A program made the position numbers and the translations under genes. Below the pieces are notes generated by a model. The model did no database searches. It worked only from the letters and a program-made list of their open reading frames with translations, and was not told where the DNA came from. A stretch of 64,000 nt of DNA, from assembly GCF_006385595.1 (NCBI RefSeq), contig NZ_CP041046.1, forward strand, positions 372,001 through 436,000, read 5' to 3'. Positions 25,929 through 34,660 of the stretch are shown in pieces. The DNA comes from Luteibacter pinisoli. Lineage in GTDB: Bacteria; Pseudomonadota; Gammaproteobacteria; Xanthomonadales; Rhodanobacteraceae. Within the stretch, counting starts at the first letter, position 1. The number at the start of each line of letters is the position of its first letter.

Positions 25929-26948
25929 ATGGTCCGCACGCCGGCCGATTCCCGCGTGGTTCGCCTCGTCAGCTACGGCCTCGCCGCGCTGGCCCTGTGG
26001 GGCGTGCTCATGCTCCATCTCATCTCCGCGCTGCTCGCCGGCCTGCTGGTGTACGAGGTGGTGGAGGCGATGACGCCCCTGATCCGCCGCGCCATCCCCG
26101 GTGAACGGGCCCGCCTGATTGCCGTGGGCGTGGTCACGGTCGTGGTGGTGGGTGCCATCGTGCTGATCGTCGTCGGCGGCCTCAGCTTCTATCGCCGCGA
26201 CCTGGGCGACCCGCAGGAACTGTGGGACACAAAGCTGCTGCCCCTGCTGACCAAGGCGCACGAGCAGCTGCCCGCGTGGATCACCACCAACCTGCCCGAC
26301 AGCTTCGCGGACTTCCGCTCGCAGGGCATGGGCTGGGCGCACGAGCATTCCGGGGACCTGCGGCTGATGGGAACCACCGCGGCGCGCGTGTTCGCGCACA
26401 TCCTCATCGGACTCGTGCTCGGCGCCATCGTGGCGGTATCGCACGGCAGCGGTGGCCGTCCGTCGCGCCCGCTGGCGTTCGAGCTTTCCATGCGCGCCTC
26501 GCGCCTGGCCGATGCCTTCCACAACATCATCTTCGCGCAGCTGAAGATCTCGGCGATCAATACCGCGCTGGCGGCCGGCTTCCTGCTCATCGCGCTGCCC
26601 CTGTTCGGCGTGCACGTGCCGCTGGCGAAAACGCTGGTGCTGGTGACTTTCGTCGTCGGCCTGCTGCCGGTGGTGGGCAACCTGATCTCCAACACCCTGG
26701 TGACGATCGCGGCGCTGTCGGTAAGCCTCTGGGTGGGCGTTGCCGCCCTCGGCTTCCTGATCGTCGTGCACAAGCTGGAGTACTTCCTCAACGCGCGCAT
26801 CGTCGGCGGCCAGATCCGCGCGCGCACGTGGGAGTTGCTGACCGCGATGCTGGTGTTCGAGGCGGCCTTTGGCCTCGCCGGCCTGGTGGCTGGCCCCATC
26901 TACTACGCGTACCTGAAGAGCGAGCTCGAGGCCGAACAGCTGATCTGA
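25929..26948 (+). CDS. AI-2E family transporter (second of a tandem pair)
   Basis: A 339-residue paralogue of the gene just upstream, with the same VVGLLPVVGNLISNTLVTI and HKLEYFLNARIVGGQIRAR motifs and the same ending (KSELEAEQLI versus KAELEAERLI). The periplasmic and N-terminal parts differ more. AGGAG precedes the start. Having two similar membrane proteins side by side suggests either hetero-oligomers or different substrates. It converges with rep, whose stop lies four bases away. Confidence 0.9.
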   Translation: MVRTPADSRVVRLVSYGLAALALWGVLMLHLISALLAGLLVYEVVEAMTPLIRRAIPGERARLIAVGVVTVVVVGAIVLIVVGGLSFYRRDLGDPQELWDTKLLPLLTKAHEQLPAWITTNLPDSFADFRSQGMGWAHEHSGDLRLMGTTAARVFAHILIGLVLGAIVAVSHGSGGRPSRPLAFELSMRASRLADAFHNIIFAQLKISAINTALAAGFLLIALPLFGVHVPLAKTLVLVTFVVGLLPVVGNLISNTLVTIAALSVSLWVGVAALGFLIVVHKLEYFLNARIVGGQIRARTWELLTAMLVFEAAFGLAGLVAGPIYYAYLKSELEAEQLI

Positions 26949-26952
26949 GCGA

Positions 26953-28947
26953 TCAGCCGTTCCCGGCCAGCATGGCGCGGATGCGCGCCATGTGCGATTC
27001 GGCGGTTTCCTTCTTCACCTCGGCGTCGGCCTCGGGATTCTGTCCGTCCCAGTGCAGGTCGTCGCCCGGCAGTTCGTCGAGGAAGCGGCTGGGGTCGTTG
27101 TTCAGCACTTCGCCGTATTTGCGCGAGCGCGCCGAGAACGACAACGTCAGCATCTCCTTGGCGCGGGTGATGCCCACGTACATCAGCCGGCGTTCTTCAT
27201 CCAGCCGGCCTTCGTCGATCGCGCCTTCGTGCGGCAGGGTGCCGTCTTCGCAACCCACGATAAAGACGAAGCGGAACTCCAGGCCTTTCGCCGAATGCAG
27301 CGTCATCATCCGCAGCGCGTTGCCCGGGTCGTCGCGGTCGGCGTGGCTGAGCAGGGCCAGCTGCTGGGCGATATCACCCGTGCGGCCACCGTCACGGCCC
27401 ATGGCGCGGAACCAGTCGATCAGCTCGCGCAGGTTGCCCATGCGCCGCTCACGCAGTACCTCGTCGGTGGTCGTGGCCGCCACGTGCGCGCCGTAGCCGG
27501 TCTTTTCGATCACGGTGGCCACGAGGTCGGCGGCGCTTTCGTGCACGGCGTGGCTGCGCAGTTCGTCCATCAGGCGGGCGAAGCTGGCCAGCGCCGAGGC
27601 CGGGCGTGCGGAAATGTTCTTCAGCGCGCTGTCGCTGCGCGCCGCGTCCATCAGCGAGGCGTTGCGCGCCTGCGCCATCTCACCGAGTTTCTCCAGCGAC
27701 GTCGAGCCGATCTCACGCTTGGGCACGTTGACGATGCGCAGGAACGCCGCGTCGTCCGTGGGGTTGGTGAGCAGGCGCAGGTAGCTGAGGATGTCCTTCA
27801 CCTCCGCGCGGTCCAGGAACGACAGCGCGCCACTGAGGTGGTACGGGACGCGGGCGAGGCGCAGCGCCTTTTCGATGGGGCGCGCCTGGAAGTTGCCGCG
27901 ATACAGGATGCAGAAGTCATCCCAGCGGCAGCCCTTGTCCTTGAATTTTTCGTGCAGGCTCGATGCGATGGAGGCGATCTTTTCCGCCTCGTGGTCGTTG
28001 TCCTTGCACTCGATGACACGGATGGGCGGCCCTTCGACGTGGTCGCTCCACAGCTTCTTTTCGTGCACGTGCGGATTGTTGGCGATGAGCTGGTTGGCCG
28101 CGCGCAGGATGCGCTTGGCGCAGCGGTAGTTCTGCTCCAGCTTGATCACCTTCAGCTGCGGGAAATCGCGGCCGAGCTGGTCGATGTTTTCCGGGTTCGC
28201 GCCGCGCCAGGCGTAGATGCTCTGGTCGTCGTCACCCACGCAGGTGAAGCGTGCCTTCGGCCCGGCAATCGCCTTGAGCAGGCGGTACTGCGCGTCATTG
28301 GTGTCCTGGTATTCGTCCACCAGCAGGTAGCGCAGGCGCTCCTGCCAGATGGCGCGCGCGTCCGCATCGCCTTCGAGGATGCTGAGCGGCAGGCGGATCA
28401 GGTCGTCGAAGTCCACCGCGTTGAACGCGGCGAGGCGGCGCTGGTAAAGGTCGTAGATCGACGCGGCTTCCATCTCGCGCGCCGTGCGCGCGCTGGCCAT
28501 CGCCTCGTCGGGGGTCATGCCGGCGTTCTTGGCCTTGCCCACGAGGTTGCGGATGCCCTGGATCACGTCCGGCTTCACGCCCTTGGGCGAAAGCTCCTTG
28601 ATCATGTTGGCGCTGTCGTCCGCGTCCAGGACCGAGAAGCCGCGGCGCAGCTGCGCGCGCTCGTGCTCGATCTGCAGGAACTTCAGGCCGAGTGCGTGGA
28701 ACGTGCACACCGTGAGTGCGCGTGCCGACTCGTCGGAAATGAGCTTGCCCACGCGCTCGCGCATTTCCTTCGCCGCCTTGTTGGTGAAGGTGATCGCGGC
28801 GATCTTCTCCGCGGCCAGATGGCGGCGCGAGATCAGGTGGGAAATTTTTTCCGTGATGACGCGGGTCTTGCCGGAACCGGCGCCAGCGAGCACGAGGAGG
28901 GGGCCGTCGCAGTACTCGACAGCCGCGTGTTGTTGAGGGTTAAGCAT
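26953..28947 (-). CDS. rep: ATP-dependent DNA helicase Rep
   Basis: A 664-residue UvrD/Rep-type superfamily 1 helicase. It starts MLNPQQHAAVEY, carries the Walker A motif AGAGSGKT at about residues 22-29, the TFTNKAAKEM motif Ia, DEYQDTN motif II, DDDQSIYAWRGA motif III and the C-terminal MTLHSAKGLEF and GITRAKE motifs. Rep helps replication forks pass protein roadblocks by moving 3' to 5'. Length and the start fit Rep better than UvrD. Immediately upstream begins the AT-richer island. Confidence 0.95.
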   Translation of the reverse strand: MLNPQQHAAVEYCDGPLLVLAGAGSGKTRVITEKISHLISRRHLAAEKIAAITFTNKAAKEMRERVGKLISDESARALTVCTFHALGLKFLQIEHERAQLRRGFSVLDADDSANMIKELSPKGVKPDVIQGIRNLVGKAKNAGMTPDEAMASARTAREMEAASIYDLYQRRLAAFNAVDFDDLIRLPLSILEGDADARAIWQERLRYLLVDEYQDTNDAQYRLLKAIAGPKARFTCVGDDDQSIYAWRGANPENIDQLGRDFPQLKVIKLEQNYRCAKRILRAANQLIANNPHVHEKKLWSDHVEGPPIRVIECKDNDHEAEKIASIASSLHEKFKDKGCRWDDFCILYRGNFQARPIEKALRLARVPYHLSGALSFLDRAEVKDILSYLRLLTNPTDDAAFLRIVNVPKREIGSTSLEKLGEMAQARNASLMDAARSDSALKNISARPASALASFARLMDELRSHAVHESAADLVATVIEKTGYGAHVAATTTDEVLRERRMGNLRELIDWFRAMGRDGGRTGDIAQQLALLSHADRDDPGNALRMMTLHSAKGLEFRFVFIVGCEDGTLPHEGAIDEGRLDEERRLMYVGITRAKEMLTLSFSARSRKYGEVLNNDPSRFLDELPGDDLHWDGQNPEADAEVKKETAESHMARIRAMLAGNG

Positions 28948-29066
28948 TAGGGGTGGCTAGCGCGACGGGCGCCAGAATGGTACCAAGAAAAATGGCCGAC
29001 GCAGGCGAATCGTTGAGCTCCAAGCAGAATATCGGACGGTGGTTGGCTGGCCATCGGACGTGCAGG

Positions 29067-29855
29067 CTACCGTCCGCCCGCGCCGCGTCGGCTGAAAGGG
29101 GGTAGGCGAAAGCTGTGCGTTTTTGACACGGGCTCAAAGGTTTCTGGCTCGAAATAATTCAACAAGTCGTTAGTGGAGAATGTCTGGAGCGCTGTTCTCT
29201 GGTCCGTCCGCATGGATACTACCTCACATGTGAATCCATTCCGCCGAAGCTCTGGTTCCGAAGCGATTTTCAAGTAAACATCAATTTCGATGGATTCATC
29301 CGGGCGTAACGGTACAGCCGTCTCATACGTAAATACAGTGATGGCCTTTCCATCCACAAGCGCCTTTGTATAGATCCGGATCCGGTATCCGAGCGCCAGC
29401 GATCCGACGTTTATAATTTCTGTGGCAAAGCGCGTTGCTTTTTTTTCCTCAGACCATTCATTCGTGATACTCCTGAGCGAAAGACGTGGCGCTGTCTGAT
29501 CCTCATTCGCACGCTTATCTTCAGCTCGGTGATGCTCAAGTGTTGCAAGCTGTGCGATTTGGTTTGCATTTGCAGCTCGCAGCAGCTCAGCTTGCTCGGT
29601 CATCGCTGACATCGTGGCGATCAGCTGTTGCCGTTGAAGAAAGAACGAGCGCGCAGCCCACAACAGCGCTAGGGGCGCAAAAATCCCGCCAAGAAAGCCA
29701 CCAATTAGGTTGAGTTCCGAGGCCGATGGAGCTGTGCCACTAAGTTTCAAAAAGCCGGCGCCGCGCAGTAGGGCGAACGCGACGCACGTGGTAGCGAATG
29801 TCACCGAAGCAAGAGTTGCGGCCCAAGCGTCGATGTTTAGGAATTTGGCCTTCAC
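29067..29855 (-). CDS. two-helix membrane protein of the DUF262/HEPN island
   Basis: A 262-residue protein starting at a GTG. Two hydrophobic helices (about residues 12-33 and 47-70) are followed by a glutamine- and alanine-rich coiled coil (about 72-115) and a soluble C-terminal domain with beta character (TEIINVGSLALGYRIRIY, and FTYETAVPLRPDESIEIDV). I recognise no catalytic motif. Codon use and composition match the DUF262 and HEPN genes 72 bases upstream on the same strand, so it may belong to the same unit as a membrane sensor or effector. The ribosome site is weak (AAGG), leaving the start uncertain. Confidence 0.6.
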   Translation of the reverse strand: MKAKFLNIDAWAATLASVTFATTCVAFALLRGAGFLKLSGTAPSASELNLIGGFLGGIFAPLALLWAARSFFLQRQQLIATMSAMTEQAELLRAANANQIAQLATLEHHRAEDKRANEDQTAPRLSLRSITNEWSEEKKATRFATEIINVGSLALGYRIRIYTKALVDGKAITVFTYETAVPLRPDESIEIDVYLKIASEPELRRNGFTCEVVSMRTDQRTALQTFSTNDLLNYFEPETFEPVSKTHSFRLPPFSRRGAGGR

Positions 29856-29927
29856 GGCGTGAGCCTTGCTGAGTCAATTGGAGGGTTTGTGAAACGGTCT
29901 CGCGTGGCCTCATCAGCCCGTTCGTAC

Positions 29928-30647
29928 CTATGACATCTGACTGTTCCACACTGATCTTGGCATTACTACGCCACAGTAATATTTTGATATGCCTCGATCT
30001 AGAGCTGCGACGAATCGCTCCATTTGGTCGATACGGCCCTTGAAGTCGGAGAGGCTGAATCCAGGAGGGACACGGCCCTCGTGGGCGATCCCAGTTCGGA
30101 GATCATTCAACGATGTAAGCATCAATTCACCATTCATCTTCCCGGCGGAGTTTATGACTGGCCAAATTGCCCGCACGCCAAGTCTCCGAAACAACTGAGG
30201 CAGATTCTTCGGGGATGGGTATTTCTTCTTTTCGAGGAACGAAGCCGTTTCGAGCTGAGTCTGAAGCTGGCTTGCTTGCCCCCATTGCGCGACTTTGCGC
30301 GCAGCGGCGGCGACGGATTCGAGCAACGCGCCTTCGTCCTCGGCGAAACCAAATTTGCGATAACCGCGTCCTAGGTTCTCACTCTTGTGAAGAATGTAGC
30401 CAAGCATCAAGTCTGGTACCCGATCAAGAGCAGGGCTCGCATGAACGATCGCAGCAATGAGGTCTTCGACGAGGCTTTTGACGTACTGTTCAAATTGAGC
30501 GAAGGCGAATACGTAGTAAGCAGCCAGAAGCCTGGATTCGCCTCCCCCATAACTCCGGGCGTGTCTGTACAGAGGCATGAGCTCAGTCAATGACTGACTT
30601 ATCTGCAGCTGAAACGCGCGTCGCGCCCTGCTGTGCCTGTAGCTCAT
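29928..30647 (-). CDS. HEPN-domain ribonuclease-like protein
   Basis: A 239-residue, mostly helical protein with the signature RTGIAH at residues 184-189, the R-X4-H active-site pattern of HEPN ribonucleases, in the usual C-terminal helix context (LNDLRTGIAHEG). It resembles the MAE_28990/MAE_18760-like or RiboL-PSP HEPN groups, which often sit beside DUF262 genes. HEPN nucleases cut RNA in toxin-antitoxin and phage-defence systems. Its ATG overlaps the stop of the DUF262 gene by four bases (ATGA), so the two products are probably made in a fixed ratio and act together. Catalytic activity is inferred from the motif. Confidence 0.75.
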   Translation of the reverse strand: MSYRHSRARRAFQLQISQSLTELMPLYRHARSYGGGESRLLAAYYVFAFAQFEQYVKSLVEDLIAAIVHASPALDRVPDLMLGYILHKSENLGRGYRKFGFAEDEGALLESVAAAARKVAQWGQASQLQTQLETASFLEKKKYPSPKNLPQLFRRLGVRAIWPVINSAGKMNGELMLTSLNDLRTGIAHEGRVPPGFSLSDFKGRIDQMERFVAALDRGISKYYCGVVMPRSVWNSQMS

Positions 30648-31753
30648 AGGCTTTTCAGAAGCGCTGAAACTTTGTGGATTCTTCCTTGCAAAGCCGCCTT
30701 GTCGCTCGTTGCTAGCGTCACGCTACGCGAGAAGTCATTGTCATTCTGAAGTGCGTCGAATGCGGCTCGGACCTTCGCTTTTCTCTTGCCAAGTTCGATG
30801 TATCGGGCTTCAGTAAGGCGGGAGCACGAAATCATCTGAGCGTCAAATACTGCGGCATTAAATCTCGCGCGACCATCCTTGGCATAGGCGAACGAACTTG
30901 CGCCAAACAGTTCGACAGCCCTCGCATGAGCTCGTCTAATTGTATCCACGAGCTCCTCGATTTTATCGTCAGCGACGTTACGGTTGTTTTCGGCATAGCT
31001 CGATATGAACGTCGCGAGAGGCTTTTCGTAGGCGCCAATGCCGCTTACGAGTGCCCAGAAGCGAATTACGAGTTCCTCGGCTTTCATGCGCTTATCTTTG
31101 CGTCCACCGAAATGCGCTTGAAGTTGCAGTTCCTTCGCGACAGAAGACGCGGCCTTCAAGAGAGGGCCGTAATAGAGGCCGTGCCGGAGTTCTTGGCGCG
31201 TTAGCGCGACGGCACCGGAATTCAGCCGCTCGAATACGTCGAACTTGACCTGGGGATGTGTCTCTTTGAGGATGACAGTGCACCGAAGGACTCGATTGTT
31301 CACATGTCGGAAGATTCTCTTGTCAAGCTGTGAGCAGTACAGTCCGCTGAGCTCTGGATAACTAGTCATTCCTGTGAGGGCAAATTCATCGGCAAGGAAT
31401 CGCTTCAAGCTATTCAATCGCTGATTGCCGTCGATCACCGAAAATGTCTCATCTCTCTCTTGATTGAGATAGATGACCGGGATGGGGCATTGGATTATGA
31501 GCGACTCTACCAAGCGAGAGGCTTGGCGGTCGCTCCACACATACCGCCGCTGAAAGTTCGGGACCGTGACTTCTTTCTTATCCATCATTGCGACTAGCGT
31601 CGAAACGGAAAAGTCGTATTGCTCAGTACGCAAGACGCGCCTTTCCGGGGGAATGGATAGTATTGCTTCCTCCAGTTCCTCCTCGGGCTCGGACGGAAAG
31701 AGGGCGTCAGCGAGCGTCTCTTGGTCCTGACTGAATATTTTCTTTGATGCCAT
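30644..31753 (-). CDS. DUF262 (GmrSD/ParB-like) domain protein
   Basis: A 369-residue protein with an N-terminal DUF262 domain: VPNFQRRYVW at about residues 64-73, VIDGNQRLNSL at 106-116 and FDVFERLNSGAVALTRQELR at 171-190. DUF262 belongs to the ParB/sulfiredoxin-like fold and forms the nucleotide-using half of GmrSD-type restriction enzymes. The DUF1524 nuclease half is absent; instead a HEPN nuclease gene follows with a four-base overlap. The gene starts after a strong GGGAGG. Base composition is clearly lower in G+C than the flanking rep and tdk genes, suggesting acquisition. Confidence 0.85.
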   Translation of the reverse strand: MASKKIFSQDQETLADALFPSEPEEELEEAILSIPPERRVLRTEQYDFSVSTLVAMMDKKEVTVPNFQRRYVWSDRQASRLVESLIIQCPIPVIYLNQERDETFSVIDGNQRLNSLKRFLADEFALTGMTSYPELSGLYCSQLDKRIFRHVNNRVLRCTVILKETHPQVKFDVFERLNSGAVALTRQELRHGLYYGPLLKAASSVAKELQLQAHFGGRKDKRMKAEELVIRFWALVSGIGAYEKPLATFISSYAENNRNVADDKIEELVDTIRRAHARAVELFGASSFAYAKDGRARFNAAVFDAQMISCSRLTEARYIELGKRKAKVRAAFDALQNDNDFSRSVTLATSDKAALQGRIHKVSALLKSL

Positions 31754-31901
31754 GGGGTTCCCCCTCCCTGATGGATTGTTTGGCGAGCTAGCTTACCCGT
31801 AGTCGCTATACCTCGCATTAGTGCGCTGGCGTCAGTTTTTGGGCTAGGCCACATGACGCTTGGCCGGTACCATGGGTGGCTGGAAAGCTGGAATCCAAGG
31901 C

Positions 31902-32555
31902 ATGGCCAAGCTGTATTTCTATTATTCGGCGATGAACGCCGGCAAGACCACGACCCTGCTGCAGAGCGCTCACAACTACCACGAGCGTGGCATGCGGACC
32001 CTGATTCTCACCCCGGCGCTGGACAACCGCTACGGGGAAGGCATCGTCGCCTCGCGGATTGGCCTGCAGGCCCGCGCCATGCGCTTCGCGGGCGACGAAG
32101 ACATCTTTTCCGTGGTGGAGCGCGATATCGCGGCCCGCGGCCCCCTGCACTGCGTGCTGGTGGACGAAGCCCAGTTCCTGAGCAAGAACCAGGTCTGGCA
32201 GCTCACCGACGTGGTGGACCGCCTGCATATCCCCGTGCTGGCCTATGGCCTGCGCACGGATTTCATGGGCGAGCTGTTCGAGGGCAGTCGCTACCTGCTG
32301 GCCTGGGCGGACAATCTCGACGAGATCAAGACGATCTGCCATTCGGGCAAGAAGGCCACCATGGTGGTCCGCGTGGATGAACACGGCCGCGCCGTCACCC
32401 AGGGCCCGCAGGTTGAGATCGGCGGCAACGACCGCTATGTCTCGGTGAGCCGCGCGGAGTTCAAGACGATCACCGCCGGCGAAGGCCGTATCGAGCTGCA
32501 GCAATCCGTGCTGCCGCTGGGTGAAACCGAACCGACCGAAGGAAACGACGCGTGA
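31902..32555 (+). CDS. tdk: thymidine kinase (type II)
   Basis: A 217-residue Tdk. The P-loop is SAMNAGKTT at about residues 9-17, the catalytic glutamate is in VDEAQFL near residue 89, and the lasso region YVSVSRAEF follows. It phosphorylates thymidine with ATP for salvage. The zinc-binding residues known from Escherichia coli Tdk are partly lost: ICHCG is ICHSG here, and the SVCRKH segment is SVSRAE. The ATG at 31902 begins the conserved N-terminus; the in-frame ATG at 31872 would add unconserved residues. The stop overlaps the next gene's start. Confidence 0.93.
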   Translation: MAKLYFYYSAMNAGKTTTLLQSAHNYHERGMRTLILTPALDNRYGEGIVASRIGLQARAMRFAGDEDIFSVVERDIAARGPLHCVLVDEAQFLSKNQVWQLTDVVDRLHIPVLAYGLRTDFMGELFEGSRYLLAWADNLDEIKTICHSGKKATMVVRVDEHGRAVTQGPQVEIGGNDRYVSVSRAEFKTITAGEGRIELQQSVLPLGETEPTEGNDA

Positions 32556-33325
32556 CCGAGACGACGACTACCGCCGCCAGCTGGCCGCGCCCCCACTGGC
32601 AGCCCAGCGACGAGCACGGCGTGCTGCTGTTCTTCGTGTTCGGCAGCTTTCCCGAGGATGTGGCCATCCCCTCGATTAAGTACGGCAGCCCGGGCCTTCC
32701 GGAGGGTGTGGAAATGCGCCGCTTCCAGAACGCCGTGCTGAAGCGCTGGGAAGGCTACCCGCTGGACGGTGCGCTCGGCGACCTGCTCCGCGAGGACAGC
32801 CCCGAAGCCTACGCGAAGGCGAAGGCCGCCCCTCACGTCATGGCGATCCGCGGCCGCTTCCCGGACCAGGACAGCCTGGACTACCTGCGCGACACGCTCG
32901 GCGTGGTCGCGGCCCTCACCGACGTGGGTGGCAGCGTGGTCATCGACCCGCAGATCCTCACCCTGTTCGACGCGGCCGCCTGGCGTGAGCATTACCTGGT
33001 GGACGGCGGCGCACCGACGCGCCACCACGTGCTGATCCTGTGCAGCCCAGAAGCGACCCCGGGACGCTCGTGGATCCGCACGCGCGGCATGCGCAAGTTC
33101 GGCCGCCCCGATGTGAGCCTTACCAACGTGCCCGACAGCCTGATCGATTACGCCGGCGCGCTCGCCGAGCGCTTCGTCGACCTCGGTGCGCTGGGTACGC
33201 ATTTCGAAGACGGGCAGGCCGTTGAAGTCGATGGCGTGAACGGTGGCCTTATCGTCGCGCTGAGCGGTGACGAGACCGACCCGACGTTCAACAATTCCCA
33301 CGCGGCGATGCGCTGGCCCGATTGA
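32552..33325 (+). CDS. hypothetical protein coupled to tdk
   Basis: A 257-residue soluble protein starting at a GTG that overlaps the tdk stop (GTGA), implying coupled translation. It has no signal peptide or membrane helix. Recognisable stretches include HHVLILCSPEATPGRSWIRT, TRGMRKFGRPDVSLTNVPD and a C-terminal GVNGGLIVALSGDETDPTFNN. I cannot place it in a family with confidence. The MRKFGRPDVSL segment resembles proteins of unknown function in which a whole-length fold is conserved in gammaproteobacteria. It converges with mutM, ten bases away. Confidence 0.75.
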   Translation: MTETTTTAASWPRPHWQPSDEHGVLLFFVFGSFPEDVAIPSIKYGSPGLPEGVEMRRFQNAVLKRWEGYPLDGALGDLLREDSPEAYAKAKAAPHVMAIRGRFPDQDSLDYLRDTLGVVAALTDVGGSVVIDPQILTLFDAAAWREHYLVDGGAPTRHHVLILCSPEATPGRSWIRTRGMRKFGRPDVSLTNVPDSLIDYAGALAERFVDLGALGTHFEDGQAVEVDGVNGGLIVALSGDETDPTFNNSHAAMRWPD

Positions 33326-33335
33326 TCGTCGGGCG

Positions 33336-34148
33336 TCAGCGCTGGCAGTGCGGGCAATAGAACGACGCCCGCTGTCCCAGCGTCACCACGCGAATCGGCG
33401 TGCCGCACACCTTGCACGCCTCGCCTGCGCGGCCGTACGCGAACAGTTCCTGGAAGAAGTAGCCCGGCGCACCGTCGGGCGCGAGGAAGTCGCGTAGCGT
33501 GGTGCCGCCACGGTTAATGGCCAGCGCGAGGATGCGCTTCACTTCCTGCGCGAGTCGCAGGTAACGCTCGCGCGATACCTTGCCCGCCGCGCGGCGTGGA
33601 TCGATACCTGCCGCGAACAGCGCTTCGCTGGCGTAGATGTTGCCGACGCCGACGACCACCGCGTTGTCCATCAGGAAGGTCTTTACCGGTGCCGTGCGTC
33701 CCCGCGAGAGCTGGTACATGCGCTCGCCATCGAAGTCGTCGGTCAGCGGCTCGGGGCCAATGCCCTCGAGCAGCTCGTGCGTTTCGCCCGGCATCTGCCA
33801 CAGCAAGGCACCGAAGCGGCGTGGATCGGTAAAGCGCAGCACGCTGCCCGTATCGAAGGCGATATCGACATGGTCGTGTTTCGCAATGGGCGTATCGGCA
33901 GGCAACACGCGCAGCATGCCCGACATGCCCAGGTGCAGCAGGGCCGTGCCCGCGCTGGTGTTCAGCAGCAGGTATTTCGCCCGGCGATCGACGCTGTCGA
34001 CCACCTGGCCCGGCAGCAGCTCGGCCACTTCCCGGGGGATCGGCCAGCGCAGGTCGGGGCGGCGCAGGACCACGCCCGTGACGCGCCGGCCTTCGATATG
34101 GGGCGCGATCCCGCGACGGGTGGTTTCGACTTCAGGTAATTCGGGCAT
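33336..34148 (-). CDS. mutM: formamidopyrimidine-DNA glycosylase
   Basis: A 270-residue Fpg/MutM. The N-terminal proline and glutamate of MPELPEVET are the catalytic residues, and the C-terminal zinc finger has four cysteines (CKVCG and CPHC). GIGPEPL and VVGVGNIYASEALF are the other family motifs. It removes 8-oxoguanine and other oxidised purines from DNA and then nicks the strand. Length is normal. It lies 42 bases downstream of the Gld-type transporter operon on the same strand and may be read from that transcript. Confidence 0.96.
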   Translation of the reverse strand: MPELPEVETTRRGIAPHIEGRRVTGVVLRRPDLRWPIPREVAELLPGQVVDSVDRRAKYLLLNTSAGTALLHLGMSGMLRVLPADTPIAKHDHVDIAFDTGSVLRFTDPRRFGALLWQMPGETHELLEGIGPEPLTDDFDGERMYQLSRGRTAPVKTFLMDNAVVVGVGNIYASEALFAAGIDPRRAAGKVSRERYLRLAQEVKRILALAINRGGTTLRDFLAPDGAPGYFFQELFAYGRAGEACKVCGTPIRVVTLGQRASFYCPHCQR

Positions 34149-34190
34149 GCACGGAATGTGGGGTTATCCGGCGCCCGGGGCAAGCGCGGC

Positions 34191-34658
34191 TCACATCGGG
34201 TCGGTGGGCAGGGCCTTGGTGCGCGGGGCGCGCGGCAGGGCCTGCGCGGGAATGAACGCGATGCGGTTGCCGACGCGGGCGTAGCGCTGGCGGCCCAGCG
34301 CGGCCATGTCGCCGTATTCGATGCGGGTGTCGTCGAGGGTCAGCACGGCGAGCGGGGGTGTCAGGCCCAGCTTGGCAAGGTCGAAGTCACTGGCGGGCTT
34401 CCATTCGGCCACGGGCGTTTCGGCCAGCAGCGCAAGATCCGCCGGCCGGCCCTGGTCGACGCCGGTCCAGCCGTCGCCGCTGCGCTCGAAATGCTGTGGC
34501 GCCACGCCCTTCATCGTCAGGTCGATGCGCTTCACGTCGACGGGGTCAAGGTTGGTGAGCGTGTGGGCGCGCAGCTCCGCGGTGTCGGCATGCATCTGCC
34601 ACGCCACCGCACCGATCAGCGCCAGCAGTACGACGATGCCGATGATTCGCGCGCGCAT
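34191..34658 (-). CDS. small membrane-anchored protein of the Gld-type operon
   Basis: A 155-residue protein with one N-terminal hydrophobic helix (about residues 5-20) and a soluble periplasmic part containing VKRIDLTMKGVAPQHFERSG. Such proteins follow GldG-type genes in many proteobacteria, and longer versions carry DUF4340; this one looks like a short form. The ATG at 34658 lies two bases after the GldG stop (an alternative TTG sits at 34664), so it is translationally coupled to that gene. Its role in the transporter is unknown. Confidence 0.7.
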   Translation of the reverse strand: MRARIIGIVVLLALIGAVAWQMHADTAELRAHTLTNLDPVDVKRIDLTMKGVAPQHFERSGDGWTGVDQGRPADLALLAETPVAEWKPASDFDLAKLGLTPPLAVLTLDDTRIEYGDMAALGRQRYARVGNRIAFIPAQALPRAPRTKALPTDPM

Positions 34659-34660
34659 GC

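Noticed and set aside
28977..31873. ATGGTACC at 28977-28984 and GGTACCAT at 31866-31873 as inverted ends of the island
   Set aside because: GGTACC is itself a palindrome, so only two extra bases match, and no transposase, integrase or target-site duplication is seen.
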